64,000 nt of DNA. Origin: Colocasia esculenta. Its lineage: Eukaryota; Streptophyta; Magnoliopsida; Alismatales; Araceae. The DNA is taken from NCBI GenBank assembly GCA_014218235.1, contig CM024757.1, positions 145,465,371 through 145,529,370 of the forward strand. Direction: 5' to 3'. A program made the position numbers and the translations under genes. A model generated the notes under the pieces. It saw only the letters and a program-made list of their open reading frames with translations. It was not told where the DNA came from and searched no databases. The first letter of the stretch is position 1; each line of letters starts with the position of its first letter. Below, piece after piece: positions 1-12,612 of this stretch.

Positions 1-26
1 AGGGACACAACAATCTCCCCCTTTTT
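1..26 (-). other. Element A polypurine tract and first bases of its 3' LTR
   Basis: On the minus strand 26-15 reads AAAAAGGGGGAGA, a polypurine tract for plus-strand priming. Two bases later, at 12-2, comes TGTTGTGTCCC, identical to the start of the 5' LTR at 11043-11033. The rest of the 3' LTR is off the left edge. Confidence 0.85.
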
Positions 27-278
27 GATGATGGCACTTATTGATGGTTGATCTTTGAGGTTTAAATGACAATCATAACCATGCAATCACAGCACTCAAG
101 TACAACTCAATCATACACAATATAGGCATCCATTAAAACAATTCGTATTTAAGTAGCAGAGATTTTACAACCCAAAAACAAAATTCAACCAACCCAAAAA
201 TAAATTCAACATGAACAACATGAAGATCAACATCCAAGAGTCCTCTCCTCCTTTGACATAATAAAAAAGATAAGCAAA

Positions 279-2481
279 TCATGGAGGTGGCGGATGTCTA
301 GGAAATAGTCTGTCCTCAATCCTTGAAAGACGAAAGTTCAAGTCTTCATAGTTCTCATGAAGATAGATTGGATTGCATTGAATCTAACATGAGAAAGTTT
401 GTTAGCTTTTCAATCTAAGCGTTAATAACTACTGGCACATTGTCTACACCATGTGCATGGTTGGGGAAACTGTAGAAGAGGTAGCCTGATTGCTGTCATC
501 AGATTCATTGATATCATGCATTCTCCAAACTTTGTTGAATTCATCTCTCATCAGTTGAAGATCTTTAGAAATATCCTCATTGTTGACCCTCAAGAAATTC
601 ATGCGATGAATTTAGCCTGAGTGAAGTACCAGACCAGGAATAGCATTAACTGTCTGCATTCTGCTGTAGCTCTTGAGCAATATTCTCAATCTTGTCAAAA
701 ACTTTGGCTTGTGTAAAAGCAGCTTTATCAAACACATATCCGATTGTTGAACAAGCTGATCGGACCTGACCTTTGTGAATCTGTAACTTTGTTCTTGGCT
801 GTTGATATTCGTTGAAGATAGTTCTCATGAATTCTAAACGATTCAATTGTGAAGCTTGCTCTGCCAATTTGGTATTCAGAGAGTCAAGAGAATTATGAAC
901 TGAGGCAAACTACTTTTCTAGAAAAGTGAGAAGAGCTGGTGGATCGAATCTGATGCTGTGGATGATGATGGAAAATTTTGCATAGATGGAGCAAAATGAG
1001 ATTGAGGAATTTGAGGAGAAGAATTGTGTGGAATTTCATATCCAACAAAACTATCAACAACAGGAATTGTTGGAGGAGAAGATATAAATTGTTCTAGTAA
1101 AACATCTTCTGGAGCAACATATGTCTGATCTTGATGAACCTCCTCAGCAACATCTTCCTGATTCTGTGCTACATCAACATTTTCAACTCTTGTTGACCCC
1201 AGTCAAGCTTCATAATTTCACACAATATGATCCAAATCATAGATGTGAAATCTTGTGATTTTTTGTACCTTTGATCCAGCAACAGAGACTCCTAGCAACT
1301 GAAGTATGGAAGATAGATGTGTGGCATATGGCAAACTTCTCCTCAACTTGGTATTGTTGCTTCCGAACTAATTGATAGAAGATAGCTGCCAGGTTGATCT
1401 TCACTTTCTTGATCAAGCAAACATGAGATTCCTTTGCAACTTGTAACTCTTTGACGTCCTCCTCCTTGAGGAGTTAGAATTGTTGTGCACCATGGTGTAG
1501 AAGTCTATGAGTAGGTGGAAATTTGTTGGCATTAAGATTTGATACCTTTGCCTGATTCACATCTAATACATCATGGGGTAAACCAGTCAAGACTGAAAAA
1601 GCTTCATAAGCATTAACATCAAAGTTTTGAGGAATGACACCCTCATTTGGTATTCTCAACAATTGACTCACATTAGCAATTGTGAGTTCAATGGGAACCC
1701 CTCGAACATTGACACAAGACACTGCTTCTTACTTGTCATGTTTTTGGAAAGCTCTTTCACTAACAGAGGGTAGTATGACCTATGCATACTCACAAACTCA
1801 GACCATCCCTGACATTCCAACATTTCCAAAAGTTCTGGCACCAATGCAGCCATACCTTCATCATTGATGTTGATAATCCTTGGATGCAAAATTGGTTTAT
1901 TGCCAATCATCATTCTTTTTGCCTTTGAGGTGTATGGTATGATATCTTCCTTCACCATCAGAATCAATTTCTTCTTCGTCTAATTTTTCTTCCTGTTCTG
2001 AAACATGTTCTTCAAAGCCTCGGACATCATCTTCTTCTGCATACTCTCTTTCTACAGCAATTTATATGCGTACTGCTTCTTCCCTTTCCTCAACTAGCAG
2101 TTGATCATAATTGACATCATCTGTGTCTTCTGAAGATCCTGAAGATGTCTGTGACATCACCTTCCACTCAAGATCATGATCAGAGTCATTACCCATTTTC
2201 TAGTATTTAGGGCTTTCATCACGAAGAGCCTGAGGCTCTTGTTGGCTGGAAGAATCCTCCTCCGAACTACCCAAATCAACAAATTCTAACTTCTTCTTAC
2301 CTTTGACAAAGTTCTTTTCTTTGGCTGTTCGAGGATGAGAAAACCTTCGACTTGAAAAGGCAGGAGCAGCAGACCATTCTCAAAACACAATCCCTTTCGG
2401 TGCCTTGGAATGCCTCTCAGAATCTGAACCTTCAGCAAGCTTCCTCTTTCCACCATGACTTGGTTGAGCCTTTGAAGCCAT
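279..2481 (-). pseudogene. Element A third ORF (post-pol, broken)
   Basis: A reading frame of about 730 codons can be followed in pieces from ATG 2481 to a stop at 279-281. It opens with a Lys/Ser-rich stretch (MASKAQPSHGGKRKL), then an acidic Glu/Asp/Ser-rich region. Next, at about 1960-1480, is a domain with GWSEFV, YYPLLVKEL and VRGVPIELT. The same order of motifs occurs in the third ORF of element B (QWMDVV, SYPDLVKAF, VKGIQIRIT). It resembles the domain annotated in plants as putative plant transposon protein (Transposase_32 type); this is recognition by eye. The C-terminus near 500-280 is charged and possibly coiled-coil. There are several frameshifts and stops. No signal peptide or clear membrane span is visible, so the label envelope-like is not supported here. 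Confidence 0.65.
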
Positions 2482-4267
2482 GATTGATGGAACAGAGTAT
2501 CAGTTTGGAGGAATCACTAGGGCACAGTTTCGGGAGAAGAAGGGTTTTTTCGAGAAACGAATAGGGAAGAAAGATAGCTTCTTGAAAACCAACTTTTTGG
2601 AGATTTAACATACGAAGAGACGTGAGAGAAAGCATTGACCCTTTTTTATGAGTCCAGTGCACGTGCGGAACAACGAAAGTTATCATGTTCCAGGACAAAG
2701 AAAAAGTTATAGTGTTGACTCTATGATGAATAGTGTCAACACTACGAATGACTGTAAGGGTTCAGATGTCGAGGAAATTGAAAGGTTGCCATTTCACAAT
2801 GAATCACTGGATTTTTGAAGATCCCAGAGAAGTTAATTACAGTTACTCATTTATCTTACTCTTTCTCACTTTGTACAAATCAAAGGTTTAAAAATTTTAA
2901 ATTTTTTAATTAACCATTAATCAAATAAATGAAAGCTCATGATTGAGGGTAACAGATAGGAGAAAAATGTTTTAGATGACAAAGTCACAACAAGTTAAAC
3001 CATTTACTCATCACATGAATCAAGATGACATTGGAAGATTTTTCAAGTTTGCCAAAATATGTTGGTTAATTAAACCTCCTTTTTTTTATTCATTTCTTTT
3101 TAACAGTACTAATAAACAATCTGATTTTCCTTTGTTTTCATGCAAGAACCCATTTTTGTACACACCAGAGTCTCTGATTACTTGCTTAGGAAATCATTTG
3201 CTTCAGGAAATGAACTAAATTCATCTTTTCATGTGAGGAACAATGTATCGAACATCAGAATCCCCATTACTCAGACTACATCATGATCATCTTAGATTCC
3301 TGAACAAAATATCTAGCTCATCATGACATACAATGATATTCTGATTTTATCAGACATTTACACGTTCTCAGAGCATAGAAATTGTTCTGTCATTTGTAAA
3401 TCAATACACTGACACTCAAACTTTTGTGGATCAGGATGATTTATCAGATCAAAATATTTCAGGGAGCTTGAAAACTCTGACCATGAGATCAAGTTTCATG
3501 GATTTTCAAGGTTTATCATTATTAATGACTTCTCATTAAGAAAGTTTTCTCTTCACTGTTAGATTACCAGATGAATTTTTCAAGAATTTTAAATAGTTAA
3601 TCAGAAATTTAGAACTCTTAAACCATAATCTTGAAATTTGAGATAATGAAGTTTTTGACGAATGAGTAACAGAAATTATCTCCCCCTGAAAACATGCCCA
3701 AAAAATAGTCTTTCAGAATGAAATTATTTCCTTTCCAAAAACATCTTGAATCAGGATGGAGGGATAACTAAAATTGAGCTCCCTCAGTGAATGCACATAA
3801 GCCTTTGGTACTTGGTGGAGGACACATACTCATGCATAGTGAAGGAATCCAGACAGGCTTAACCGGTCCTTCCTCAATTCCCCATTTTATATACCGATAG
3901 ACCAATGTGAAGACTAAGAACGGGGATTTTATTTGATGGATGAATCATTATTGATATCAAAGGAAATAAGGATGTATGAAGTTTCAAGAATGACAAGAGG
4001 TTTATGTAAGGAGGGATTGTGTCGACACTATTATCAAGAGTGTCGACCTTAGGCTGTTAAGATAACACTTAATCACAATGAAAAATTCACTACACCAACT
4101 GAACATCACCTTATTGCTTTTCAACCATTGTTACTTGTAATTTGATCCAACAGCCAAGGACTCTCAACCAAATCTCATCTTTCTTTCAGGAGATATTTCA
4201 CAAAGCAGATTTCAGCACACAGACTTTTATCACAACATCACGTGAATCAACAGATTCATTCAAGAAT
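2482..4267 (-). other. Element A spacer between pol and third ORF
   Basis: No coding sequence found. On the minus strand it holds a second PPT-like tract (complement of 3678-3688, GGGGGAG core) just downstream of pol. It also holds two pairs of the GTGTCGACAC-type motif (about 2713-2746 and 4018-4048), each pair spaced 21 bp. Several internal PPTs are a described trait of Sireviruses. Confidence 0.6.
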
Positions 4268-7200
4268 TAAACAAGCACAGCCCAAGTTCTCTTCTTAGAC
4301 AAGAAAATCTTTCATAGCATAAGGGTTTTGTAAAAATATCAGCAATTTGTTTTGAAGTTTCCACAAAATGCACTCAAAGAGTTTCTACTCACTTCATCTC
4401 TTAGGAAATGAGCCTGATTTCTATATACTTAGTTCTAGAATGCTGAATTGGGTTCTTTGCTAGACAAATGGCACTTGTGTTATCACACAATATTGGGACA
4501 CATCCAAGATCTACTTGGTAGTCTTGAAGTTGATGTTTAATCCACAACACTTGAGTGCCACAACTCCTTGCAGAAACATACTATGCTTCTACAGTAGAGA
4601 GAGTAACCCAGTGTTGTTTCTTGGAAGCCCAAGAAACTAAACATCCTCCCAAGAATTAACAATAGCCACTAGTGCTCTTTCTATCTAGTTTACAACCAAG
4701 CAAAGTCTACATCTGAATTATAAGAAACCAAGCAAACTCATTAAATGTAGGATACCTCAATCCTAATTCTTAAGTTCCAGTAAGATATCTGAAATTCTTT
4801 TTGCTGCACTCAAATAGATTCTTTTAGGACAAGCTTGAAATCTAGCACACATGCACACTGAGAATGAATATCAGGTCTGGATGCAGTCAGTTAGACTAAG
4901 GAACCAATCAAACCTCTATATACTTTTGAATCAATTGTTTACCTTCAGATCTGCATCAGACTCACAGTGGTGCTCATAGGAGTTGCCATAGATTTTGTGT
5001 TCTCCATGTTGTATTTTTTCAGCAATTCTTGAATGTATTTGGATTGATTTATAAAATTCCCTCTCTTGATTGAGCAACCTGCAATCCAAGAAAAAATTTT
5101 TAGCTCTCCCATTAAACTCATTTCAAATTCATTTGTCATTAATTCTAAAAATTCCTTGCATGAGATGGCTTTGTTGATCCAAAGATAATGTCGTCGACAT
5201 AAATTTGGGCTAACAAATATCCTTATCTTGATCTTTGTAAAAAGTGTTTGATCAACCTTACTCTTGAGTACCCTTTACCATTAAGAAAAGAACTCAACCG
5301 TCATACTAGGCTCGGGGAGCTTGCTTCAGTCCATATAAAGCTTGTCAAGTTTATACACATGGTCAGGAAAGTTAGTGCTTCAAAACCAGGAGCTTGTTCA
5401 ACAAAAACTTCAGGAGCTTGTTCAACAAAACTTCTTCCTTATTAAACCATTCAAAAATGCCTTTTAACATCCATTGTGTTGAATTAATGCCATGAGCACA
5501 TGCAAATGCAAGCAAAATTCGATGGCTTCAATCCTAGCTACAGGAGCAAAAACTCTTCAAATCTATGCCAAACTAATGATTGTAACCTTTTGCTACAAGC
5601 CTAATTTATTTCTTATTACTCCCCATCTTCACTGATTTTATTCCTAAAGACCCATTAGTTCCAATGGCACTTTGTGATGAAGGCCTTGGAACTAAATGTC
5701 ATACTTTATTTCTCTCAAATTGATTTAACTCCTCATGCATTGCATTAATCCAATGGGTTCTTTCAGATCATCATCTACATTCTTAGGTTCAATTTGAGAC
5801 ACCAAGGCAAGTTGATCAATTTCAAAAACTGTTTTAAAGTGGGACTTGTCCTAGGAGTATCGATTAGATTACCAATTATGCTTTTCCCTGTGGATGGTCC
5901 CTGAGCATTCTTACATTCATTTTAAGTTTTCCTTTATGCTCACTTTCTGGTTCATGTGAAACACCGTGATCTGAGTCCCTTCTGGTTGCTTTTTTCTTCC
6001 TCTTCCTTTTCTCTAGAGCCTTCCTCCTCCAAAATTCTACATCTTGTCTTTCCCTGCAAGAATCAACATAGATTCATCAAATGTGATATGAGGTGATTCC
6101 TCAACAATTTGATCTTTTACATTAAATATTCTATAGGCTCTTGAATGATCAGAATAACCAAAAATATTCCTAAATCACTTTTTTCTTCAAATTTATCCAA
6201 GTCATGTTTGTTGTTTATTAGAATAAAACTTTTGTTCCAAAAATCTGAAATGTAAAATTGATGGTTCTTACCTTTCAGATTTCATAAGGAGTCTTTTTTT
6301 CAAGTGCAAGAAGGTCTTACCATTGCATGGTTTTATTTGTAACAGGATGTATTTATAGCTTCAGCCCAAAACTTCCTTGGCAGCCCCACTCTCATTAGCA
6401 TGGTTCTTATCATCTCTACAAGAGTTCTGTTCTTCTCTCCACAACTCCATTTTGTTCAGGAGTTTCTTGGTAACGAAAACTTGTGGAAGACTCCTTCTTC
6501 CCTGCAAAATTCCTCAAAGTTAGCATTTTTCAAACTCACCACTATGATCTGACATGATTGAATTAATTTTGAATTTCCCTTCTTGTTAAATCTTCTTATA
6601 ACTCATGAAATTCTATGAAGGCATCATTTTTGTGAGCAAGAAAGTAAACCCAAGTAAATCTCAAAAAAATCATCAACCAAAACATATCCAAACCTTTTTC
6701 TATTCAGACTGTTTGTTCTTGTGGGACCAAACCAGTCCATATGAATAAGCTCGAATGGTTTGTAGATTGACTTTCCAATCTACTTTTGAAGGTTTTTCTG
6801 GTTTGCTTTCCTTGAGAACATGCTTCACACAACCTTAAATTTTGTTTAAAAGATATATCAGCAGACCTTTAACCATGTTGAATTTTGCAATTTATGAAGC
6901 ACATGGTAGCTAGCATGTCCTAGTCTACGATGCCATAAGCAAGCCAAGTTAACTTTATTTGCATTTAAACACAAATTTGTGTTCTCAGAATCATCAAGAT
7001 CTACCATGTAGACATTATTTGATCTTTTTCCAGAAAATTTAACAACATCAGAGTCAGTTCAAATAGTACAGCTCTGAGAATCGAACATTACCTTGTGACC
7101 TTTGTCACACAATTGACTTATGCTCAGAAGATTATACTCCAACCCTTCCACTAGAGAAACTCCATCAATTGAATTTGTGAGATTCCTACCAATCTTACCT

Positions 7201-7365
7201 GAGCCATGATTTTACCTTTGTTGCTGCCTCCAAAAGTGACATGACCAGCCTTCTTTTCAGATAATTGACAGAATTATCCTTATCCCCAGTCATATGTCTT
7301 GAACAACCACTATCTAAGTACCATAAGTTCTTCTTGGCTGCAAGACATACCTGCAAACACATCAT
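4268..7365 (-). pseudogene. pol: Element A pol (PR-INT-RT-RNase H), broken
   Basis: Copia polyprotein remnant. The protease carries WYLDSGCSRHMTG at about 7320. Integrase fragments follow through 7150-5900. Reverse transcriptase remnants lie at about 5700-4945, including FEMSLMGEL and the STPMSTT region. RNase H remnants with the terminal ADIFTKPL-type motif end near 4268. Frameshifts and stops are spread throughout and no frame stays open for more than about 70 codons, so no enzyme can be made. The pol ATG at 7365 overlaps the gag stop as TGATG, the same layout as element B. Confidence 0.8.
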
Positions 7366-9567
7366 CAAAGAATATTCTTTGGAACCCAAGTACATTTGGG
7401 TCCCACAATCCCTTCAAAATTAAGAATATGAGAGAGCGTCTTTCAGAATCTAGATATGTTTGTTCACTTTCATGTTTTCTTTATTTCTGATGTTTTTCTA
7501 TTTTTCATGATGTTTTGAGCCATTTCTTCTTAAAATTTTCATTGACCTTTTCTTTATTTGTTCAGAGTAAGGTATGAATTTGGTTTGATTCCACAGCTTA
7601 CCAGATACTGTGTTTTATTACTTCTGACAGAGTCATAGACATGTGTCAACACTCTGAGGGATAGTGTCGACTTGAGAAATTCCTTTTTGACCATTTTTGA
7701 ATATTGGCATAAGTGGATCTTGATGGCTGTTGAGTCCATTTGGTGGAAGACCAATTTTGGAATGTTGTTGATCTATGTTAATCCAATTTGGAATTTTGTG
7801 ATTTTTTATATGATAATGTCGACCTTCCAGTGCTGTAGTGTCAACCTTGCCAACTGGGTAATTCCAGATTTTTGTTCCTTTGAAAACTTGTTCATTTCTA
7901 GCTTTTGTTGGCTTTCTTCAATTGTTTTTGATCATTAACTACTTGGCTTTTTCCATCCTGTTTGATATCCTTAGCATTTTTACAATTTTCTGTCCTGTAG
8001 AAGTAGAAGCTTCAGATGTTTTTGAGGAAACGAATGTTATTGCTTTCAGCCCTACTTCCTTCTTCTTTGTAGGATTTAAACCTAATCCTTCCTTTTTATG
8101 ATTTACCCTTATGCCTAGAAGAATTTCAAGATTGTTCTTGCCATTTATAAAAGTTTCAAGAGCCTCCTGTTTATTGTTTACTTCATATTGCAAACTTACA
8201 ATTTCCTTTTGTAGCTCTGTGTTAGCACTTTGTAAGGCCACATTCTTTTCTTGATACAAGAGATATTTCATTAAGAATTTCAATGTTCTGTTTTTTTAGT
8301 TCACTGACTACTTCTCTAGAGCATTTATCTCTTGTGAACACTCTTTTTCATTTCTTCTGTTGTCACTTTTGTGAGAAGAATGTTTAGTTTCTTTTTTAGC
8401 ATTTTGTTTTGTTTTTTAAGAACATCATACTGATCCATTAATTCAAAGTAGACATGCTCCCAATCTTCCAAACTGAAATCCTTGATTAAGGAGCTTACCT
8501 CTTCCTCTTCTTCTTCAGTCTCTATGGCCATCAAACATATCTTTGAATTAGTGTCCTCAGCATCTGAACTTCCCTCTACTTCATCTTCCTCTTCTTCAGT
8601 CCAGGTACCAACCATAGATTTTTGCTTGTTTTTGTTCCATCTAGGCTGACTCTTCTTTTGAACCTCAGGACATTCAGACTTAACATGTCCTGGCTTCCTG
8701 CAATTGTAGCAAACAATTATGTCAGTCTTTTTGTTAGCATTTGTCTTGGACTTAGAAAAGTTGTTATTGTAAGGTTTCTTTTTCAGAAAACTCTTACCTT
8801 TTTCCTCAAAAATTTTCAAACTTTCTAGTTATCAGACAAACTCACCTGACTCATCTTCGGAAGTTGTTGATTCACTGTCTTCAGTAACCCCTTGGTGCTA
8901 GGACTTGCTTTAAGAGCAAGAGGTTTCTTCTTCCTAGATCATCATCAGATCTTTTTAGCCCAATTCATATGTCATTAAAGACCTATTAACTCATCAATAG
9001 TAGTTGTGGACAAATTTCTAGATTCTTCAATAACGGTTGCTTTAGTATGCCAAATAGGTGTTAAAGATCTAGAATTTTTCTCTCACTAGTTCTTTGTCAG
9101 AATAAACTTCGCCTAGATTCTTCAGCCCATTAGTTAACAATGTCAATCTACCATACATCTCAGAAATAGTTTTATCATGTTTCATCTGAAAAGCTTCATA
9201 TTCAGAACTAACATATTGCCTTGGTTTCCTTTACCTCAGATGTGCCCTCATATATTACCATGAGGTGATCCCAGATCTCTTTGTCACTGAGCACGATGAA
9301 ACTCCTGAAATTTCGGTGGGATGCAGTGAGCACTGCATAATTTTCATTGCACTCCCATTTGCATTTGACTTTTTGATCTCTTCCGGAGTCATTTCTCTTC
9401 ATCCTCGATAGCTCATAAGGTCCATTGTTCACCACACTCTCCATATTTGATGATCTTGAGCTCGTAAGAACACCTGCATACGAGTTTTACAATAAGCATA
9501 GTTATTCCATCAAGTAAGGTGGTCTGTTCACAGAATGATCTTCAGCAATGTAACCTCTAGATTCCAT
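7365..9567 (-). pseudogene. gag: Element A gag, broken
   Basis: Copia Gag remnant beginning at ATG 9567 (MESRGYIAEDHSVNRPPY, the family-type N-terminal region). The central part has DKEIWDHLMVIYEGTSEVK at about 9280-9220. A CX2CX4HX4C zinc knuckle, CYNCRKPGHVKSEC, lies at about 8704-8663. A long acidic and Lys/Glu coiled-coil-like stretch follows at 8660-7940, and the end is WVPKNIL with stop 7367-7365. The knuckle would bind RNA in the particle. Several stops and indels break it. The second knuckle seen in B and O is not recognisable here. Confidence 0.8.
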
Positions 9568-9616
9568 AATAAACAATTAACTCCCTGGTCGTAAAACCAA
9601 TTAAATTTGAGAACCA

Positions 9617-9629
9617 GGCTCTAATACCA
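9617..9629 (-). other. Element A primer binding site
   Basis: The minus strand reads TGGTATTAGAGCC, one mismatch from the usual TGGTATCAGAGC complementary to the 3' end of initiator tRNA-Met. It lies two bases inside the LTR end. Confidence 0.85.
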
Positions 9630-9631
9630 CG

Positions 9632-11043
9632 TGGTGTGTGTGTAGAAGGATTATCTAGAGGGGGGGGTGAATAGAGAATCCTCAGAAATTTAGACTTAAT
9701 TTAGGATTATGAAATCTGATTTCGAATTTCTAAAAGATGGATGCACAGAAGCACAAATCACGAAATTACAAACCACATAAGAGTAGGAAAATTTTAAGGT
9801 GGTTCGGCTCCAATGAGGAGACCTACATCCACCCCTCACCAAACCAGTGAGGTACCACTATCGAACACCCCGACAGTATATCCAAAACAATCGCTGATTC
9901 ATAGCTTTTGCACAACCGCTGACTTACAGCTTGAGAACCCTGCTGATACATAGCTTAACAGATCCGCTAATACATAGATTTACCTAAATTGATCCAATCA
10001 CAGCTTGTGAATGATCAATTTAATCTACTCCACCAAGAAGCAGACAGCAGACAATTCAAACTAACAAAAGAAGATCCAAAATGGGAAAAATGAAAACTGC
10101 TGAAGAACATGGTGAATTCATCAAACTTTCTGATCCGGATTTGAATTCAAAAAGATTCTTCTCAGACTATAGAATCAACTCCCTGTTCGAAGAACTTCTT
10201 CAGAATTCTGCTGCCGTTTGATTTCAAAAATTAGGTAGAAAGGAAACTTTCGATCCTCTGTAATTGAGAACTTAGCATCCACTCCTGGAAGCTCCTGATC
10301 TTGCTTGAATCGTCATTGATTTCACCTGATCACAGCCCCCTTTCCAATTTGCACAAATTGCTACTTCAAAACATCTGAGGTCTTCTTTTTCGCTCTGCTC
10401 CGCACCTCTCTTTTCGCAGTAGTGTGTGATCACTTTTTTTTTTTGTGATATCGAACTGGAACCTTTTTCCCTTTTTTCTTGAATGCACGGGATTCCATGT
10501 CGTGGGCCCCACAGAAGATTCACCCCCAAAAGTGAAGGAATCTTTTTGCCGCCAAGAAAAGGAGCCTTCTAGAGCTGTTGACGTGTACAAAGAATATCTC
10601 AGTTAGTTAGCCTTGGAACACGCCTTTTTGATGACTTGATCGTCCTGGAGACATTCTAAGTATTCGAGTGTTGACACTGTCAGGTTCTAGTGTCGACACT
10701 CACTCTTCCACTGCTGAAGCCAATTACTTGAATGATGAAATCGAATGCTAAGTGTCGACCTTCTCATACAGAGTGTCAACTCTAGCTTTATCTTTCTTCA
10801 AAGTAGGCTCTGCCCCTGCTTAGTGTCGACCTTATCACTGTAGAGTGTCGACACAGTTGAAGTCTTCATAGCGCCATCCAGTTCACTAGTGTCGACCTAA
10901 GTCCCTGGTAGTGTCGACACTGTCTGATAGTTTCTCAGTCTTCTTTGATCCAGTTGAGTTGTACCTACGAAATAATTGATACTTGTCAACTTTCTTCTCA
11001 TTTTATATTTTAATATGACATCATCAAAACCAGGGACACAACA
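9632..11043 (-). repeat. Element A 5' LTR
   Basis: About 1,412 bp, bounded by TG at 11043 and CA at 9632 (minus strand); the inner end is set by the primer site. It contains four pairs of the palindromic motif GTGTCGACAC and near variants at about 10668-10705, 10749-10785, 10820-10860 and 10888-10922, each pair 21-22 bp apart. A C-rich run (complement of 9654-9673) near the U5 end matches a feature shared with the other copia LTRs here. Confidence 0.85.
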
Positions 11044-11904
11044 ATAGGGACCATTTCTTCTAGAAAGCAGTTTGTTCAAGTTGTTTTCAACCGGCACATC
11101 AAGATAGCAGTAAGGTTCAAGATAAAATACAACATAAAGCTATACTTTCATCATTTTGCCCTGATGCATGCTCCAACGAATTCACAGTATCTCAAGGATT
11201 TTCAGATCAGTTTTGCGGAGTCTGAGAGAATGTCAAAAGAATAGTGGGCAGTGTCTTATCCTAAAGAGGGTTCAGAATGCAAAAGGTTGAAGTTATCTCC
11301 CTCTGCCTACCTTAGTAAGAGCTATGAGGAACTTTGGAAGTCTGTCTCTTTGAAGTGGACAGAGAGATACACCATTTACTACAAAGCCAAAGAAGTAGCT
11401 CACTCTCAAGGTCTCTAGTGAAACATCACAGTCCATGAGTTCTTACGCAAGGCAGCCAGTAGAAAATTCATTCCCCTTAGGAGAACTCTGAGTGGTGATA
11501 ACTATTATAGAAGAATAATTGGTATCATCGTCGTCGTCTTAAGTCTTATAGGAAAATCCACTTTGTAGGACCTTCCTATAACATAGATGGTTCCAAATTC
11601 TTTCATGTATTCCTTAACAATGAGAAGAAGCTCTGGGATCTTCTCCAACCTTCTTTGATCAATCCCACCTTCTCTCTATCTTCCCAGTTCCTCTAATGTA
11701 GTACAAATGTTATTTAAATATCAATACATATGTTTTCTCTCTATCTGTGTGTATTACTCTCTCTCTCTCTCTCTGTAATGTCACAGCGAGGGAGAAAGAA
11801 AGAAAAGAAAATATATAGAACAGAACAAACTTTTTTATTCTACAAATTTGTTTACACTGTCTATCTAAAAGATTATTTTTCTCATTAACAAAAAGGGGGA
11901 GAAT
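11044..11904 (+). pseudogene. Element C internal remnant: tail of third ORF, then PPT
   Basis: Plus-strand 3' part of a Sirevirus-like element, cut at its left by element A (11044-11048, ATAGG, is the candidate duplication). One frame from about 11060 to 11570 encodes a stretch with EELWKSVSLKWTERYTIYY and VHEFLRKAASRKF. It lines up in order and spacing with ELYAVWASRYSAFYALK and LDRFLHRASF near the C-terminus of the third ORF of element B, so it is the same gene in another family. At least two stops interrupt it. A CT microsatellite at 11753-11774 and non-coding DNA precede the PPT. Confidence 0.65.
11890..11904 (+). other. Element C polypurine tract
   Basis: AAAAAGGGGGAGAA directly before the LTR start TGTTGAGC; nearly the same sequence as the PPTs of elements A, B and O. 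Confidence 0.85.
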
Positions 11905-12193
11905 TGTTGAGCAACTATCCTATAAAAATTGTTGTACAATTGTCCTTTACAAATGCTTGATAAATATTCTATTTTGATCATGACAAAAAACTCATTTTTA
12001 GTTAAACAAATTTAATCATTATACCATACTTTATTTTGTAATAAAATTATTGTGTTTCAGTAAAGGCATACATGTATTATACTCTGTAACATTTAGTCAA
12101 ATTTGTGTGTCAACACACAGGACCTAAGTGTCAACACTATCATATACTTGATAAGAAAATTTTTCTATGTCAATAGTGTATACTGTATTCTAT

Positions 12194-12612
12194 ACTAACT
12201 CTGACTCCTGGAAAGTCGAAGTGGACTATCGATTTTGTGAACTGCTGGCTTCACTCCGACTCTTAAAAATTTGAAATAATATGGTTCACTCCAACTCCTC
12301 GAAAGTCAAAGTGATCTAGGTTCACTCCGACTCCTTGAAAGTCAAAGTGATCTAGGTTCACTCCGACTCCTTGAAAGTCAAAGTGATCTAGCTTCACTCC
12401 GACTCTTGGAAAGTCAAAGCAATATAGCCTCACTCCCGACTCTTGAAAAGTTGAAGTATGATATCGATTTATGAACAAACTTGTTTGACTCCGACTCTTA
12501 AGAAGTCGAAGTCTATTACCAATCAATGTCCCACTCAGACTCTTCTATAGTCGAAGTCTAGTATCATTTGTCTACATCTATTTCTCACTCCGACTCTTTA
12601 AAAGTCGAAGTA
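12194..12612 (+). repeat. 36-bp tandem repeats with internal dyad in element C LTR
   Basis: About ten imperfect copies of a unit that starts CACTCCGACTC and contains AAGTCGAAG, so that each unit has an inverted pair CGACT/AGTCG around a short AT core. The central copies (about 12289-12424) are 36 bp and nearly identical; the flanking ones are spaced out by extra sequence. The region lies upstream of the TATA box, as expected for U3. Confidence 0.8.

Larger units (their letters stand above)
1..11043 (-). mobile_element. Element A: degraded Sirevirus-like Ty1/copia retrotransposon
   Basis: Minus-strand element read from right to left: 5' LTR, primer site, gag, pol, non-coding spacer, third ORF, polypurine tract, then the first bases of the 3' LTR at the left edge. 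Both LTRs begin TGTTGTGTCCC (11043 downward and 12 downward), which fixes the outer limits. Gag with a zinc knuckle, a protease DSGCSRHM signature and RT/RNase H fragments in the order PR-INT-RT-RH identify Ty1/copia. The ORF after pol and more than one GGGGGAG tract fit the Sirevirus (Maximus) group. All frames carry stops or indels. It is inserted in element C; the candidate target duplication is 11044-11048, and its partner lies outside the window. Confidence 0.88.
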
